Shown here: in pieces, positions 57,146-64,000 of the stretch
How the letters are laid out: each line of letters opens with the position of its first letter
How positions within the stretch are numbered: the stretch's first letter is position 1
NCBI RefSeq assembly: GCF_014353015.1
Contig: NZ_CP060704.1
Location: forward strand, 4,613,001 to 4,677,000
Reading direction: 5' to 3'
DNA from: Chitinimonas koreensis
GTDB taxonomy: Bacteria > Pseudomonadota > Gammaproteobacteria > Burkholderiales > Chitinimonadaceae
DNA: 64,000 nucleotides
The notes under the pieces: generated by a model
Told to the model about the DNA's origin: nothing
The model's input: the letters and a program-made list of their open reading frames with translations, nothing else
Database searches by the model: none
Program-made: the position numbers and the translations under genes

Positions 57146-57262
57146 TCACCGCGGAGGACGCAGAGGACGCGGAGGAAAGGCAAGAACCGAAAGTTGCGCA
57201 TTCGGTCAGCCGTTCCTCTCGCCTTTACCTCGGCGTCCTCTGCGTCCTCCGCGGTGAGACCT
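57146..57262. repeat. gaggacgcagaggacgc inverted repeat
   Basis: Left arm caccgcggaggacgcagagg, right arm cctctgcgtcctccgcggtg, with about 65 bases between. Related elements at 61432-61534 and, degenerate, at 44865-44992. It fills the gap between two convergent genes. Confidence 0.75.
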
Positions 57263-57267
57263 GATCT

Positions 57268-58419
57268 TTAAGCCGGCCGCAGCAACCGCTCGATCGCCGC
57301 TTCGTCGAGCCCCGCCTCGCGCAGGATCGCCGCGCCATCCGCCCCCAATCCGCCGCCGGCCTGCGCATAGACCGGCTCGGCACGCGAGAAGCGGATCGGC
57401 AGCGCCGGCTGGCCCAGCACGGCATCGCCGGCCGGCACGTCGACCTTCCAGCCGCGCGCCGCGGCCAGCTCGCTCGCGGCGGCTTCGGCCGGCGTCAGCA
57501 CCGGCTCGACGCAGGCGTCGACCGCGGCGAACACCGTGCGCCAGTGGGCGAAATCCTCCTCCAGCAAGCGCGCCGCCAGGATCGCCTTGGCTTGCTCCGG
57601 CTCGCGGCCGAAGCGGCCGGCCAGTTCGGGCAGGCCGATCGCCGCGCACAGCGTCGCCAGGAAGGGCGGCTCCAGGCTGCCGACCGCCAGCCAGCGGCCA
57701 TCGCGCGTACGGTAGTGGTCGTAGTGGCTGCCGCCGTTGAGCAGGTGGCCTTCGGGCGCCGTGTCCTCGCCCGCCAGCGCGGCGCAGCCGGCCAGCGCGT
57801 TGAAGTGGAAGGCGCAGTCGGCCAGCGCGATGTCGAGCTGCTGGCCCTGCCCGTCGCGGTCGCGCTGGCGCAGCGCGGCAAGGATGCCGATCACCGCGTG
57901 CAGCGAGCCGGCCAGGTCGGCCGGCTGGAAGCCCAGCGGCGGCGGCCCGCCATCGGCGCGGCCCGAGGCGGCGGCCAGGCCGCTGAGCGCCTGGTAGCCG
58001 TTGTCGTGGCCGGCGCGGTCGCGCAAGGGGCCATCCTGGCCGTAGCCGCTGATCGAGCAATAGACCAGCCGCGGATTGCGCGCCGCCAGCGCGGCATAGC
58101 CGAGGCCCAGCCGCGCCATCACGCCGGGGCGGAACTGCTCGACCAGCACGTCGGCGCCGTCGACCAGCGCCAGCACCGCCTCGACCGCGCCCGGCGCCTT
58201 CAGGTCGAGCGCCAGGTTGCGCTTGTTGCGGTTCAGGTAGGCATGCGCGGCCGAGACGCCGCCGACGAAGGGCGGCGTATGGCGCACCAGGTCGGGCCGG
58301 CTCGGCGATTCGATGCGGATCACCCGCGCGCCGAGATCGGCCAGCACGCGGGTGGCGAAGGGGCCGGGCAGCAGCGGCGAGAAATCGAGCACGGTGAGGC
58401 CGTCGAGCGGGGCGGGCAT
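57268..58419 (-). CDS. CaiB/BaiF family CoA-transferase
   Basis: 383 residues. Class III CoA-transferase or alpha-methylacyl-CoA racemase type: LDGLTVLDFSPLLPGPFATR, LGARVIRIESPSRPDLVR, LNRNKRNLALDLKAPGAVEA and DVLVEQFRPGVMARLGLGY, with the CoA-binding and catalytic region ISGYGQDGPLRDRAGHDNGY. The catalytic aspartate expected in that region is present (DRAGHD). The acyl substrate cannot be read from sequence. Confidence 0.9.
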   Translation of the reverse strand: MPAPLDGLTVLDFSPLLPGPFATRVLADLGARVIRIESPSRPDLVRHTPPFVGGVSAAHAYLNRNKRNLALDLKAPGAVEAVLALVDGADVLVEQFRPGVMARLGLGYAALAARNPRLVYCSISGYGQDGPLRDRAGHDNGYQALSGLAAASGRADGGPPPLGFQPADLAGSLHAVIGILAALRQRDRDGQGQQLDIALADCAFHFNALAGCAALAGEDTAPEGHLLNGGSHYDHYRTRDGRWLAVGSLEPPFLATLCAAIGLPELAGRFGREPEQAKAILAARLLEEDFAHWRTVFAAVDACVEPVLTPAEAAASELAAARGWKVDVPAGDAVLGQPALPIRFSRAEPVYAQAGGGLGADGAAILREAGLDEAAIERLLRPA

Positions 58420-58482
58420 TGGGCGTCTCCTGGAGGATGGCGCCAGAATAGCAAGCGATTGCTCGATTCGTCGCCGCGGCGC

Positions 58483-59115
58483 TCAGTCCGCGGCCCCCTC
58501 GCCCACCCGCAGCATCCAGTGCAGCAATGCATCCTCGCCGTCGGCCGCCAGCCCGGCCCGCACGCCGGCCTGGTCCTCGGCGCTGCGGTTCTGGCTCAGC
58601 TTGAACTTGCCGACCATCTGGTCGACCTCGATCTCGATGCCGACGATGGCGCCGAGCATCTTCTCGATGTAGGCGGCCGGCGCGTCGTCGATCGACCACG
58701 GCGCCGGCCGGCCCGCCTCGAAACGCTCGCTCAGCCGCGCCAGCAGCGCCTGCAGCCAGGCCGCCTCGCGCCGGCAGCGCAGCCGGCCGCGCACCTGCAC
58801 CAGCGCGTAGTTCCAGGTCGGCACCGCCCGGCCGTCGCGCGCCTTGCCCGGATACCAGCCGGGCGAGACGTAGCCGTCGGGGCCGTGGAACAGCACGGTG
58901 ACCGCCTGGCCCTCGGCCGCCGCCAGCGGATTGCCGGCCGCGACGTGGCCGAGCAGCCGGCCGTGCTCCCCGCCGCCGGCGTCGAACTGCAGCGGCAGCG
59001 GATCGGCCTCGATGCCGTCCGGCCCGGCCCGCAGCACGCTAGCCAGCGGATGGGCGTCGATCAGCGCGTGCAGCAGCGCCGGGCGGGTTTCGGTGAACGA
59101 GGCGGGCAAGTACAT
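58483..59115 (-). CDS. PaiB-like FMN-binding protein
   Basis: 210 residues. Matches the FMN-binding negative transcriptional regulator family (PaiB): MYLPASFTETRPALLHALID at the start, LGHVAAGNPLAAAEGQAVTV, FHGPDGYVSPGWYPGKARDG, VPTWNYALVQVRGRLR and the end motif KFKLSQNRSAEDQAGV. A split-barrel flavoprotein; in Bacillus it affects sporulation and protease genes, in Proteobacteria its role is unclear. The neighbouring gene also has this fold. Confidence 0.9.
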   Translation of the reverse strand: MYLPASFTETRPALLHALIDAHPLASVLRAGPDGIEADPLPLQFDAGGGEHGRLLGHVAAGNPLAAAEGQAVTVLFHGPDGYVSPGWYPGKARDGRAVPTWNYALVQVRGRLRCRREAAWLQALLARLSERFEAGRPAPWSIDDAPAAYIEKMLGAIVGIEIEVDQMVGKFKLSQNRSAEDQAGVRAGLAADGEDALLHWMLRVGEGAAD

Positions 59116-59237
59116 GGGCACTCCGGCTTGCACATAGGCGGCGGCGGTATGGTGGTCGGGAATTCCGGCGAGCAGTGAAAACGAGGCGATCGCTGCGCGG
59201 CTGAAGCCGCGCCTGCGCGGCCCCTGGCCGGCCGGTT

Positions 59238-59852
59238 TCAGGCCGCCGCCGGCGCCAGGTCGGGGATCGGCTCGCCGAAGCGCGTCTCGATCGGCCGCAC
59301 GCCGGCCCAGACCGCGATGCCCAGGTCGGCCTCGTCGTCCTTCGGCGGGCCGCTGCGCACCTTGGCCACCGCCTGCTCGATCTCCAGCGCCAGCACCGTG
59401 GTGGCGGCGAACTCGCTGGCGTCCGGCCCGCGCACCTTGGCGCGGCGGCCGGGCTCGACCTTGTCCATGAAGGCGTCCAGCGCCTGCCGCTTCTCGTCCT
59501 CGCCGACCGGCTCGAAGCGGCCGTAGACCATCGCCGAGCGGTAGTTGATCGAATGGTGGAAGGCCGAGCGCGCCAGCACCAGGCCGTCGACGTGGGTGAC
59601 GCAGACCGAGGCCGGCGCGCCGTCGCCCAGCGCGCGCAGCAGCCGGCTGCCGTTGCTGCCGTGGATGTAGAGCGTCTCGCCGATGCGCCAGTGCGCGGTC
59701 GGGATGCAGTGCGGCTGGCCGTCGACCGCGAAGGCGACGTGGCAGGCCCAGCCGGCGTCGAGGATGGCGTGCACGGTGGCGCGGTCGTAGTCGGCGCGCT
59801 GGGCGATGCGGCGGACGCGGGTCAGCGGAGTCTGGGCGTAGCGGTCGGTCAT
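59238..59852 (-). CDS. Pyridoxamine-phosphate-oxidase-like flavoprotein
   Basis: 204 residues. Split-barrel fold of the Pyridox_ox_2 group: AGWACHVAFAVDGQPHCIPT, WRIGETLYIHGSNGSRLLRA, GLVLARSAFHHSINYRSAMV and YGRFEPVGEDEKRQALDAFM. It lies divergently to a MocR-type regulator with only 68 bases between them, the usual arrangement for a MocR target; it may act on a B6-like or flavin substrate. Confidence 0.88.
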   Translation of the reverse strand: MTDRYAQTPLTRVRRIAQRADYDRATVHAILDAGWACHVAFAVDGQPHCIPTAHWRIGETLYIHGSNGSRLLRALGDGAPASVCVTHVDGLVLARSAFHHSINYRSAMVYGRFEPVGEDEKRQALDAFMDKVEPGRRAKVRGPDASEFAATTVLALEIEQAVAKVRSGPPKDDEADLGIAVWAGVRPIETRFGEPIPDLAPAAA

Positions 59853-59920
59853 GGCGGGGCTCGATTGACGGGAAGACGGCTCCAGCGTAAATCGATAGCG
59901 GCCCCATGTAGAGCACCACT
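59853..59920. promoter_or_regulatory. Divergent promoter region of the PNPOx-like and MocR genes
   Basis: 68 bases that must hold both promoters and probably the MocR operator. I cannot assign boxes securely; atcgatagcggccccatgta at about 59892-59911 is the least G+C-rich part. Confidence 0.5.
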
Positions 59921-61414
59921 ATGCGCAAGTTCGATGGAACCACTTTACCGGCGCTGCACGATTACCTCGGCGCCCGGCTGAGCCGCGAGGCGGCCGAGCC
60001 GCTCAACCGCCAGCTCTACCGCGCGCTGCGCGAGGCGATCGTGGCCGGCCACCTGGAACGCGGCCGCGCGCTGCCGGCCAGCCGGGCGCTGGCCGAGGCG
60101 CTGGATCTCGCCCGCAACACCGTGCTGCACGCCTATGCCCAGCTGTGCGCCGAAGGCTATTGCAGCGGCCGCGGCGGCGCCGGCACCTTCGTCGCCGCCA
60201 GCATGCCCGATGCGCCGCCGCTGGCCGCCGCGGCGGTCGCACCGGCCGGCGACGGCGTCCCGACGCTGTCGCGCCGCGGCCAGGCGCTGCTCGACACGCT
60301 GGCGCTGCGGTCCGAGCCGGCCGGGCCGGCCTTCGCGCCCGGCCTGCCCGAGCTCGCCGCCTTCCCCTGGGCGACCTGGTTCAAGCTGCTGCAGCGGCGC
60401 CAGCGCGCCGCCGCGCCGGCCGAGTTCGACTACCGCGGCGCCGGCGGCCGGCCGGAACTGCGCGCGGCGCTGGCCGACTACCTGCGGCTGTCGCGCGGGG
60501 TGAATTGCGACGCCGCCCAGGTGCTGGTGACCGGCGGCATGCAACAGACGCTCGACCTGCTGGCGCGCACGCTGGCCGATCCGGGCGACACGGTGTGGAT
60601 GGAGGAACCGGGCTATCTCGGCGCACGCACCGCCTGGCAGGCCGCCGGCCTCGCCATCGCGCCGGTGCCGGTCGATGCCGGCGGGCTGGCCTGGCAGGAC
60701 CGCGCGCTGCCGCCGCCGCGGCTGGTCTACGTCACGCCGTCGCACCAATACCCGCTCGGCAGCGTGCTCGGCCTCGAGCGGCGCCAGGCGCTGCTGGCCG
60801 AGGCCGGCCGCCACGGCGCCTGGATCGTCGAGGACGACTACGACAGCGAATTCCGCCATGCCGGCCGGCCGCTGGCCGCCATGCAGGGGCTGGACCGGGC
60901 CGGCCGGGTGCTCTACCTCGGCACCTTCAGCAAGGTGATGTTCCCGGCGCTGCGGCTGGCCTACCTGGTCGCGCCGCCGGCGCTGGTCGAGCCCTTGCGC
61001 CGGCTGCAGGCGCGGCTCTACCGCGAGGGCGACTACGCCACCCAGGCCGCGCTGGCCGATTTCATCGCGGAGGGCCATTTCGGCGCCCACCTGCGCCGCA
61101 TGCGCGGCATCTACGCCCGGCGCCAGGCGCGCCTGCGCGGGACGCTGGCGGCCGAGCTCGGCGACGGCGTGCGGCTGCACGGCGGCGAGGCCGGCATGCA
61201 CGTGGTGCTGCAATTGCGCGCCGGCAGCGACGACCGCGCCGCCAGCACCGCCCTGCAGGCCATCGGCCTGGCCGCGCCGCCGCTGTCGGCCTATTGCGCG
61301 GCCGAGCCGCCGTTCCCGGGCCTGGTGCTCGGCTATGCCGGCGTCGACGATGCGGCGTTGATGCTGGCGGCGGTAAGGCTGGCGCGGGTATTGCGCGCGA
61401 TGGGGATGGTTTGA
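59921..61414 (+). CDS. MocR-family GntR/aminotransferase regulator
   Basis: 497 residues. N-terminal GntR helix-turn-helix (LNRQLYRALREAIVAGHLER, SRALAEALDLARNTVLHAYA) fused to an aminotransferase fold I domain. PLP-binding features: VLVTGGMQQTLDLLARTL, WMEEPGYLGARTAW, YVTPSHQYPLGSVLGLERRQ, the aspartate in IVEDDYDSEFRHAG, and the lysine in LYLGTFSKVMFPALRLAYL. Regulates nearby genes in response to PLP or an amino donor; the divergent flavoprotein gene is the obvious target. Confidence 0.93.
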   Translation: MRKFDGTTLPALHDYLGARLSREAAEPLNRQLYRALREAIVAGHLERGRALPASRALAEALDLARNTVLHAYAQLCAEGYCSGRGGAGTFVAASMPDAPPLAAAAVAPAGDGVPTLSRRGQALLDTLALRSEPAGPAFAPGLPELAAFPWATWFKLLQRRQRAAAPAEFDYRGAGGRPELRAALADYLRLSRGVNCDAAQVLVTGGMQQTLDLLARTLADPGDTVWMEEPGYLGARTAWQAAGLAIAPVPVDAGGLAWQDRALPPPRLVYVTPSHQYPLGSVLGLERRQALLAEAGRHGAWIVEDDYDSEFRHAGRPLAAMQGLDRAGRVLYLGTFSKVMFPALRLAYLVAPPALVEPLRRLQARLYREGDYATQAALADFIAEGHFGAHLRRMRGIYARRQARLRGTLAAELGDGVRLHGGEAGMHVVLQLRAGSDDRAASTALQAIGLAAPPLSAYCAAEPPFPGLVLGYAGVDDAALMLAAVRLARVLRAMGMV

Positions 61415-61431
61415 GCGGCGGGAAGAAAAGA

Positions 61432-61534
61432 CTTACCGCAGAGGACGCAGAGGACGCAGAGGACACGGAAGAAGGCTGAGCGCGTTCGATCCCGCATCTG
61501 CTTTTCCTCGGCGTCCTCTGCGTCCTCCGCGGTC
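61432..61534. repeat. gaggacgcagaggacgc inverted repeat, second copy
   Basis: Left arm accgcagaggacgcagagg (an extra gaggacgca unit follows), right arm cctctgcgtcctccgcggt. Between convergent MocR and TetR genes, the same setting as 57146-57262. Confidence 0.75.
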
Positions 61535-61556
61535 GAAACACAGCGTCGAACGACGT

Positions 61557-62165
61557 TCAGGCCGCGTGATAGGCCAGGAACATGTCGACCGCCGACTCGG
61601 CGATCGCCCGCCGCGCGGCCGCGTCGGGCACCGGCTGGCCCAGCGCGATCTGCGGCCAGAAGGCGAAGGCCTTGAGCAGGCCCTGCAGCTGCTGCGCCGC
61701 GAACTCGGGCTCGGCCGGCCTGAGCCGGCCGTCGGCCTGGGCCGCGCGCACCCACGCCGTCACGCCCTCCTCCTTCTCGCCGAAGCGCGCCAGCATCGCC
61801 TGGGCACGCTCGGGCGCGTGGATCGCCTCGGCGATCGCCACGCGCGCCAGGTCGAGGAAATTGGCGTCGGCCAGCAGCGCCATCTTCTGTCCCGCCAGCT
61901 CGAGCAATTGCTCGCGCAGCGGCCGGCCCGGCCGGTAGGCCAGGTCGACCTGGGCCATGCTGGCGCGCCACAGCTCGAGCATGATCTCGGCGAACAGCTC
62001 GTCCTTGCTGGGGAAGTGGTTGTAGACGGTGCGCTTGGACACCGCGGCGCGGGCGGCCACCCTGTCCATGCTGGTGTTCTTGAAGCCGTTCTCGCGGAAT
62101 TCGGCGAGCGCGGCCGCGACGATGTCCTCGCGCTTGCGGTCGGTGAGGCGGCTCGGTTCTGACAT
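61557..62165 (-). CDS. TetR-family regulator
   Basis: 202 residues. Helix-turn-helix EDIVAAALAEFRENGFKNTS and RVAARAAVSKRTVYNHFPSK, then the ligand-binding helical part with WRASMAQVDLAYRPGRPLRE and the TetR_C-like FAFWPQIALGQPVPD. Divergent from a metallo-hydrolase gene; the shared region holds two promoters and a palindrome that probably is its operator. Confidence 0.92.
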   Translation of the reverse strand: MSEPSRLTDRKREDIVAAALAEFRENGFKNTSMDRVAARAAVSKRTVYNHFPSKDELFAEIMLELWRASMAQVDLAYRPGRPLREQLLELAGQKMALLADANFLDLARVAIAEAIHAPERAQAMLARFGEKEEGVTAWVRAAQADGRLRPAEPEFAAQQLQGLLKAFAFWPQIALGQPVPDAAARRAIAESAVDMFLAYHAA

Positions 62166-62198
62166 GGCGGATGGCTCTGCAGGATCGGGAATGATGAA

Positions 62199-62252
62199 AT
62201 TCTACACTTGCCAGTTTACTTTCCCAAAAACGGAAACTACACTGTGCAGTGT
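62199..62252. promoter_or_regulatory. Divergent promoters and palindromic operator (TetR / metallo-hydrolase)
   Basis: For the hydrolase gene: -35 TTTACT (62215-62220), 17-base spacer, -10 TACACT (62238-62243). For tetR on the minus strand: -35 TTGGGA (62222-62227), 17-base spacer, -10 TAGAAT (62199-62204). The palindrome acactgtgcagtgt (62239-62252; arms acactg and cagtgt) covers the -10 of the hydrolase promoter, as expected for a TetR repressor site. The promoter calls are by eye. Confidence 0.6.
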
Positions 62253-62291
62253 AATTTTTATCCACCGATGCCGCTGGCCGGGACGACCGAC

Positions 62292-63374
62292 ATGAACCGC
62301 ACGCTACGCCGCATCCTGCTGACCGGAGCCCTCGCCGCCATGGCCTACGCCACCCTTACCGCCAGTCGTTCTTCCATCGATCCCGTCTACGCCGGCTCGC
62401 CGCAGTTCAGCGAAGGCAAGTTCCGCAACGTGAAGCGCTTCGAGGTGATGAGCGTCGGCAAGACCGCCCTTGTGATGTGGCGCATGCTGTTCGACAAGCC
62501 GGCCGACGCCAGCCCGGCCGCGCCGGTGCCGGTGAACGCGCTGAGTCCCGCCCAACTGCTGGCGGCCGCGGACGGCACGCTGTTCCGGCTCGGCCACTCG
62601 ACCCTGCTGCTCAAGCTGAACGGCGGCTTCTGGCTGACCGACCCGGTGTTCTCCGAGCGCGCCTCGCCGCTGCAATGGGCCGGCCCCAAGCGCTTCCACG
62701 CCCCGCCGATCGGCATCGCCGAACTGCCGCCGATCACGGGCGTGATCCTGTCGCACGACCATTACGACCACCTCGACTACGCCGCGATCCAGGCGCTGGC
62801 CGGCAAGACCGCGCACTTCATCGCCCCGCTCGGAGTCGGCGACCGGCTGGTGCAATGGGGCGTGGACCCGGCCAAGGTGCAGCAGCTCGACTGGTGGCAA
62901 TCGACCCATGTCGGCGGCCTGCGCCTGACGGCCACCCCGGCGCAGCATTTCTCCGGCCGCGGCCTGCGCGACGGCAACCGCACGCTGTGGGCTTCGTGGG
63001 TGATCGAGGCCGACGACCTCAAACTGTTCTTCAGCGGCGATAGCGGCTATTTCGACGGCTTCAAGGCGATCGGCGAGCGCTTCGGCCCGTTCGACCTGAC
63101 GCTGATGGAGACCGGCGCCTACGACGCCCAGTGGCCCGACGTGCACATGCAGCCGGAGGAAACGCTGCAGGCCCACCTCGACCTGGGCGGCAAGTGGCTG
63201 CTGCCGATCCACAACGGCACCTTCGACCTGGCGCTGCACGACTGGTACGAGCCGTTCGAGCGGATCGCCGCGCTGGCGGCCGCCAAGGGCGTGCCGATCA
63301 GCACGCCGCAGATGGGCGAGGCGGTGACCATCGCCCAGCCGCCGGCGATGCAGGCATGGTGGCGCCAGGGCTGA
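62292..63374 (+). CDS. Metallo-beta-lactamase-fold hydrolase, UlaG/NAPE-PLD-like
   Basis: 360 residues. N-terminal hydrophobic segment (ILLTGALAAMAYATLT) suggests export or anchoring. The catalytic domain has LFRLGHSTLLLKLNGGFWL, ILSHDHYDHLDYAAI (HxHxDH site), TPAQHFSGRGLRDGNRTLWA, and FFSGDSGYFDG with a later metal-site histidine in LLPIHNGTFDLALH. The closest relatives are NAPE-phospholipase-D-like and UlaG-like lactonases; the substrate is unknown but a lipid is plausible. The ATG at 62292 starts the signal-like sequence. Probably repressed by the adjacent TetR protein. Confidence 0.9.
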   Translation: MNRTLRRILLTGALAAMAYATLTASRSSIDPVYAGSPQFSEGKFRNVKRFEVMSVGKTALVMWRMLFDKPADASPAAPVPVNALSPAQLLAAADGTLFRLGHSTLLLKLNGGFWLTDPVFSERASPLQWAGPKRFHAPPIGIAELPPITGVILSHDHYDHLDYAAIQALAGKTAHFIAPLGVGDRLVQWGVDPAKVQQLDWWQSTHVGGLRLTATPAQHFSGRGLRDGNRTLWASWVIEADDLKLFFSGDSGYFDGFKAIGERFGPFDLTLMETGAYDAQWPDVHMQPEETLQAHLDLGGKWLLPIHNGTFDLALHDWYEPFERIAALAAAKGVPISTPQMGEAVTIAQPPAMQAWWRQG

Positions 63375-63445
63375 ACCGCCGGCGCGCAAGGGCAGGCGCC
63401 GCGCGGCGGGCCCGCAGTGTGCGCGGGCCTCGCGGCCGGGGCCGC

Positions 63446-63922
63446 TCAGTCGGTGGCGGGATCGCGGCTGCGCAGGTACTGGTTGGCCTTGTACTGGTGG
63501 TAGAACATGCTGAACACCAGCGCGAAGAACAGGTTGTTCCACAGCCGGTCGCTCGATCCGGCCCGGGTGAGCCGGTTGAAGCCGCCGCGGAAGGCCAGCG
63601 TCCAGCCGAGCCACAGCAGGTTGCCGAGCGTGCCGACGGTGTCGATCTGCTGGAGCGACACCGGCAGGACGCCCACGCTGGCCAGGAGGTAGGCCAGCAC
63701 CAGGACGACCTGCAGGATCACGATGGCCCGGGCCAGGTGGAAGACCATGCGCGCGTCCGGCGCGATCTCGGCCAGCGCGGCCGAACGGGTCCAGAGCCAG
63801 TAGTACAGGTACAGGCTCAGGGTCACGACCGACAGGCCGATCATAAGCCAGACGCTGCAGTACTTCAGTTCGCGCGGCTTGTCGTGGATGGCGGCTTCGG
63901 TCGCCGCGTAGGGATTGGTCAT
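63446..63922 (-). CDS. DUF4234-like membrane protein
   Basis: 158 residues with three or four membrane segments: VWLMIGLSVVTLSLYLYYWL followed by WTRSAALAEIAPDARM, VILQVVLVLAYLLASVGVLP, and NLLWLGWTLAFRGGFNRLTR. The first segment with the pattern ..TLSLYLYYWLW is typical of DUF4234. Role unknown. No clear operon partner inside the window; the partial gene at the right edge reads in the same direction. Confidence 0.78.
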   Translation of the reverse strand: MTNPYAATEAAIHDKPRELKYCSVWLMIGLSVVTLSLYLYYWLWTRSAALAEIAPDARMVFHLARAIVILQVVLVLAYLLASVGVLPVSLQQIDTVGTLGNLLWLGWTLAFRGGFNRLTRAGSSDRLWNNLFFALVFSMFYHQYKANQYLRSRDPATD

Positions 63923-63956
63923 GTTCGCTGCTCGAGGAATGGGGCGGATGACGGGA

Positions 63957-64000
63957 TCAACCGACGAAGAAGCGCTGCGTCTCGCTGGCCAGCTTCTCGA
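63957..64000 (-). CDS. 3' end of a gene running off the right edge
   Basis: Thirteen codons and a stop (EKLASETQRFFVG). The tail is compatible with the end of a methyl-accepting chemotaxis protein, but it is too short to assign. Confidence 0.4.
   Translation of the reverse strand, partial: EKLASETQRFFVG

Noticed and set aside
61441..61470. Tandem gaggacgca units that look like a small CRISPR or satellite
   Set aside because: Units are nine bases without spacers and belong to an inverted-repeat element.

Overview
The window looks like the chromosome of a free-living, motile, high-G+C betaproteobacterium, most likely of the Neisseriales (Chromobacteriaceae or Chitinibacteraceae type). The grounds are the very high third-position G+C, the sulfite reductase / DUF934 / cobA block, the uvrA | MFS-ssb neighbourhood, and the OmpR and chemotaxis gene types. 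This is inferred from gene content, not from a marker gene. No rRNA, tRNA, CRISPR, phage or intact insertion sequence was recognised.

Layout. 1-1990: a Tat-exported phospholipase C running off the left edge. About 2.1-6.9 kb: a stretch of visibly lower G+C with an NTF2-like secreted protein, a frameshifted secreted-protein gene and a LytS/LytTR-type two-component pair, bordered on the left by a decayed copy of the 3' end of cobA, whose intact copy lies on the right. 6.9-10.1 kb: assimilatory sulfite reduction and siroheme (cobA, DUF934, cysI). 10.4-16.3 kb: pepN, a single-domain response regulator and a REC-PAS-GGDEF-EAL protein. 16.4-20.4 kb: a DUF962 protein, an AraC regulator, and NAD synthesis (NadM-Nudix, NadA). 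20.6-29.6 kb: one tightly packed plus-strand array. It opens with a membrane cluster (DUF4178, a 46-residue protein, DUF350, membrane-fused spermidine-synthase-like protein, Tat-lipoprotein flavin amine oxidase, SpeD-like decarboxylase) and runs without a break into molybdenum cofactor genes (moeA, moaD, moaE, mobA, moaC). The SpeD-like frame has no stop codon and reads straight into moeA. 29.7-40.1 kb: an OmpA-family protein, a REC-EAL protein and a complete chemotaxis operon (cheY-STAS-cheA-mcp-cheW-cheR-cheD-cheB). 40.2-43.1 kb: ompR and envZ with a small secreted protein transcribed away from them. 43.3-53.2 kb: a PhnD-like binding protein, uvrA, a VapA-like protein, an MFS carrier, ssb and small membrane or regulatory genes. 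53.4-64 kb: a UvrD-like helicase coupled to a DeoR regulator, VOC, SemiSWEET, a CoA-transferase, PaiB and PNPOx flavoproteins, a MocR regulator, and a TetR regulator divergent from a metallo-beta-lactamase-fold enzyme.

Two things stand out. First, the DUF4178/DUF350/SpeE/amine oxidase/SpeD set looks like a membrane-located polyamine-type pathway of unknown purpose, here physically joined to Moco synthesis. Second, the intergenic DNA is full of repeats. A 120-160 bp element occurs six times in 64 kb in both orientations, and one copy splits ompR from envZ. At least four other palindromic repeat types are also present. A third point is that CheA carries a segment matching the MshEN c-di-GMP-binding motif, in a window that also has two c-di-GMP enzymes.

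Limits: domain names come from reading motifs by eye, no database search was possible, and G+C statements are visual rather than computed.
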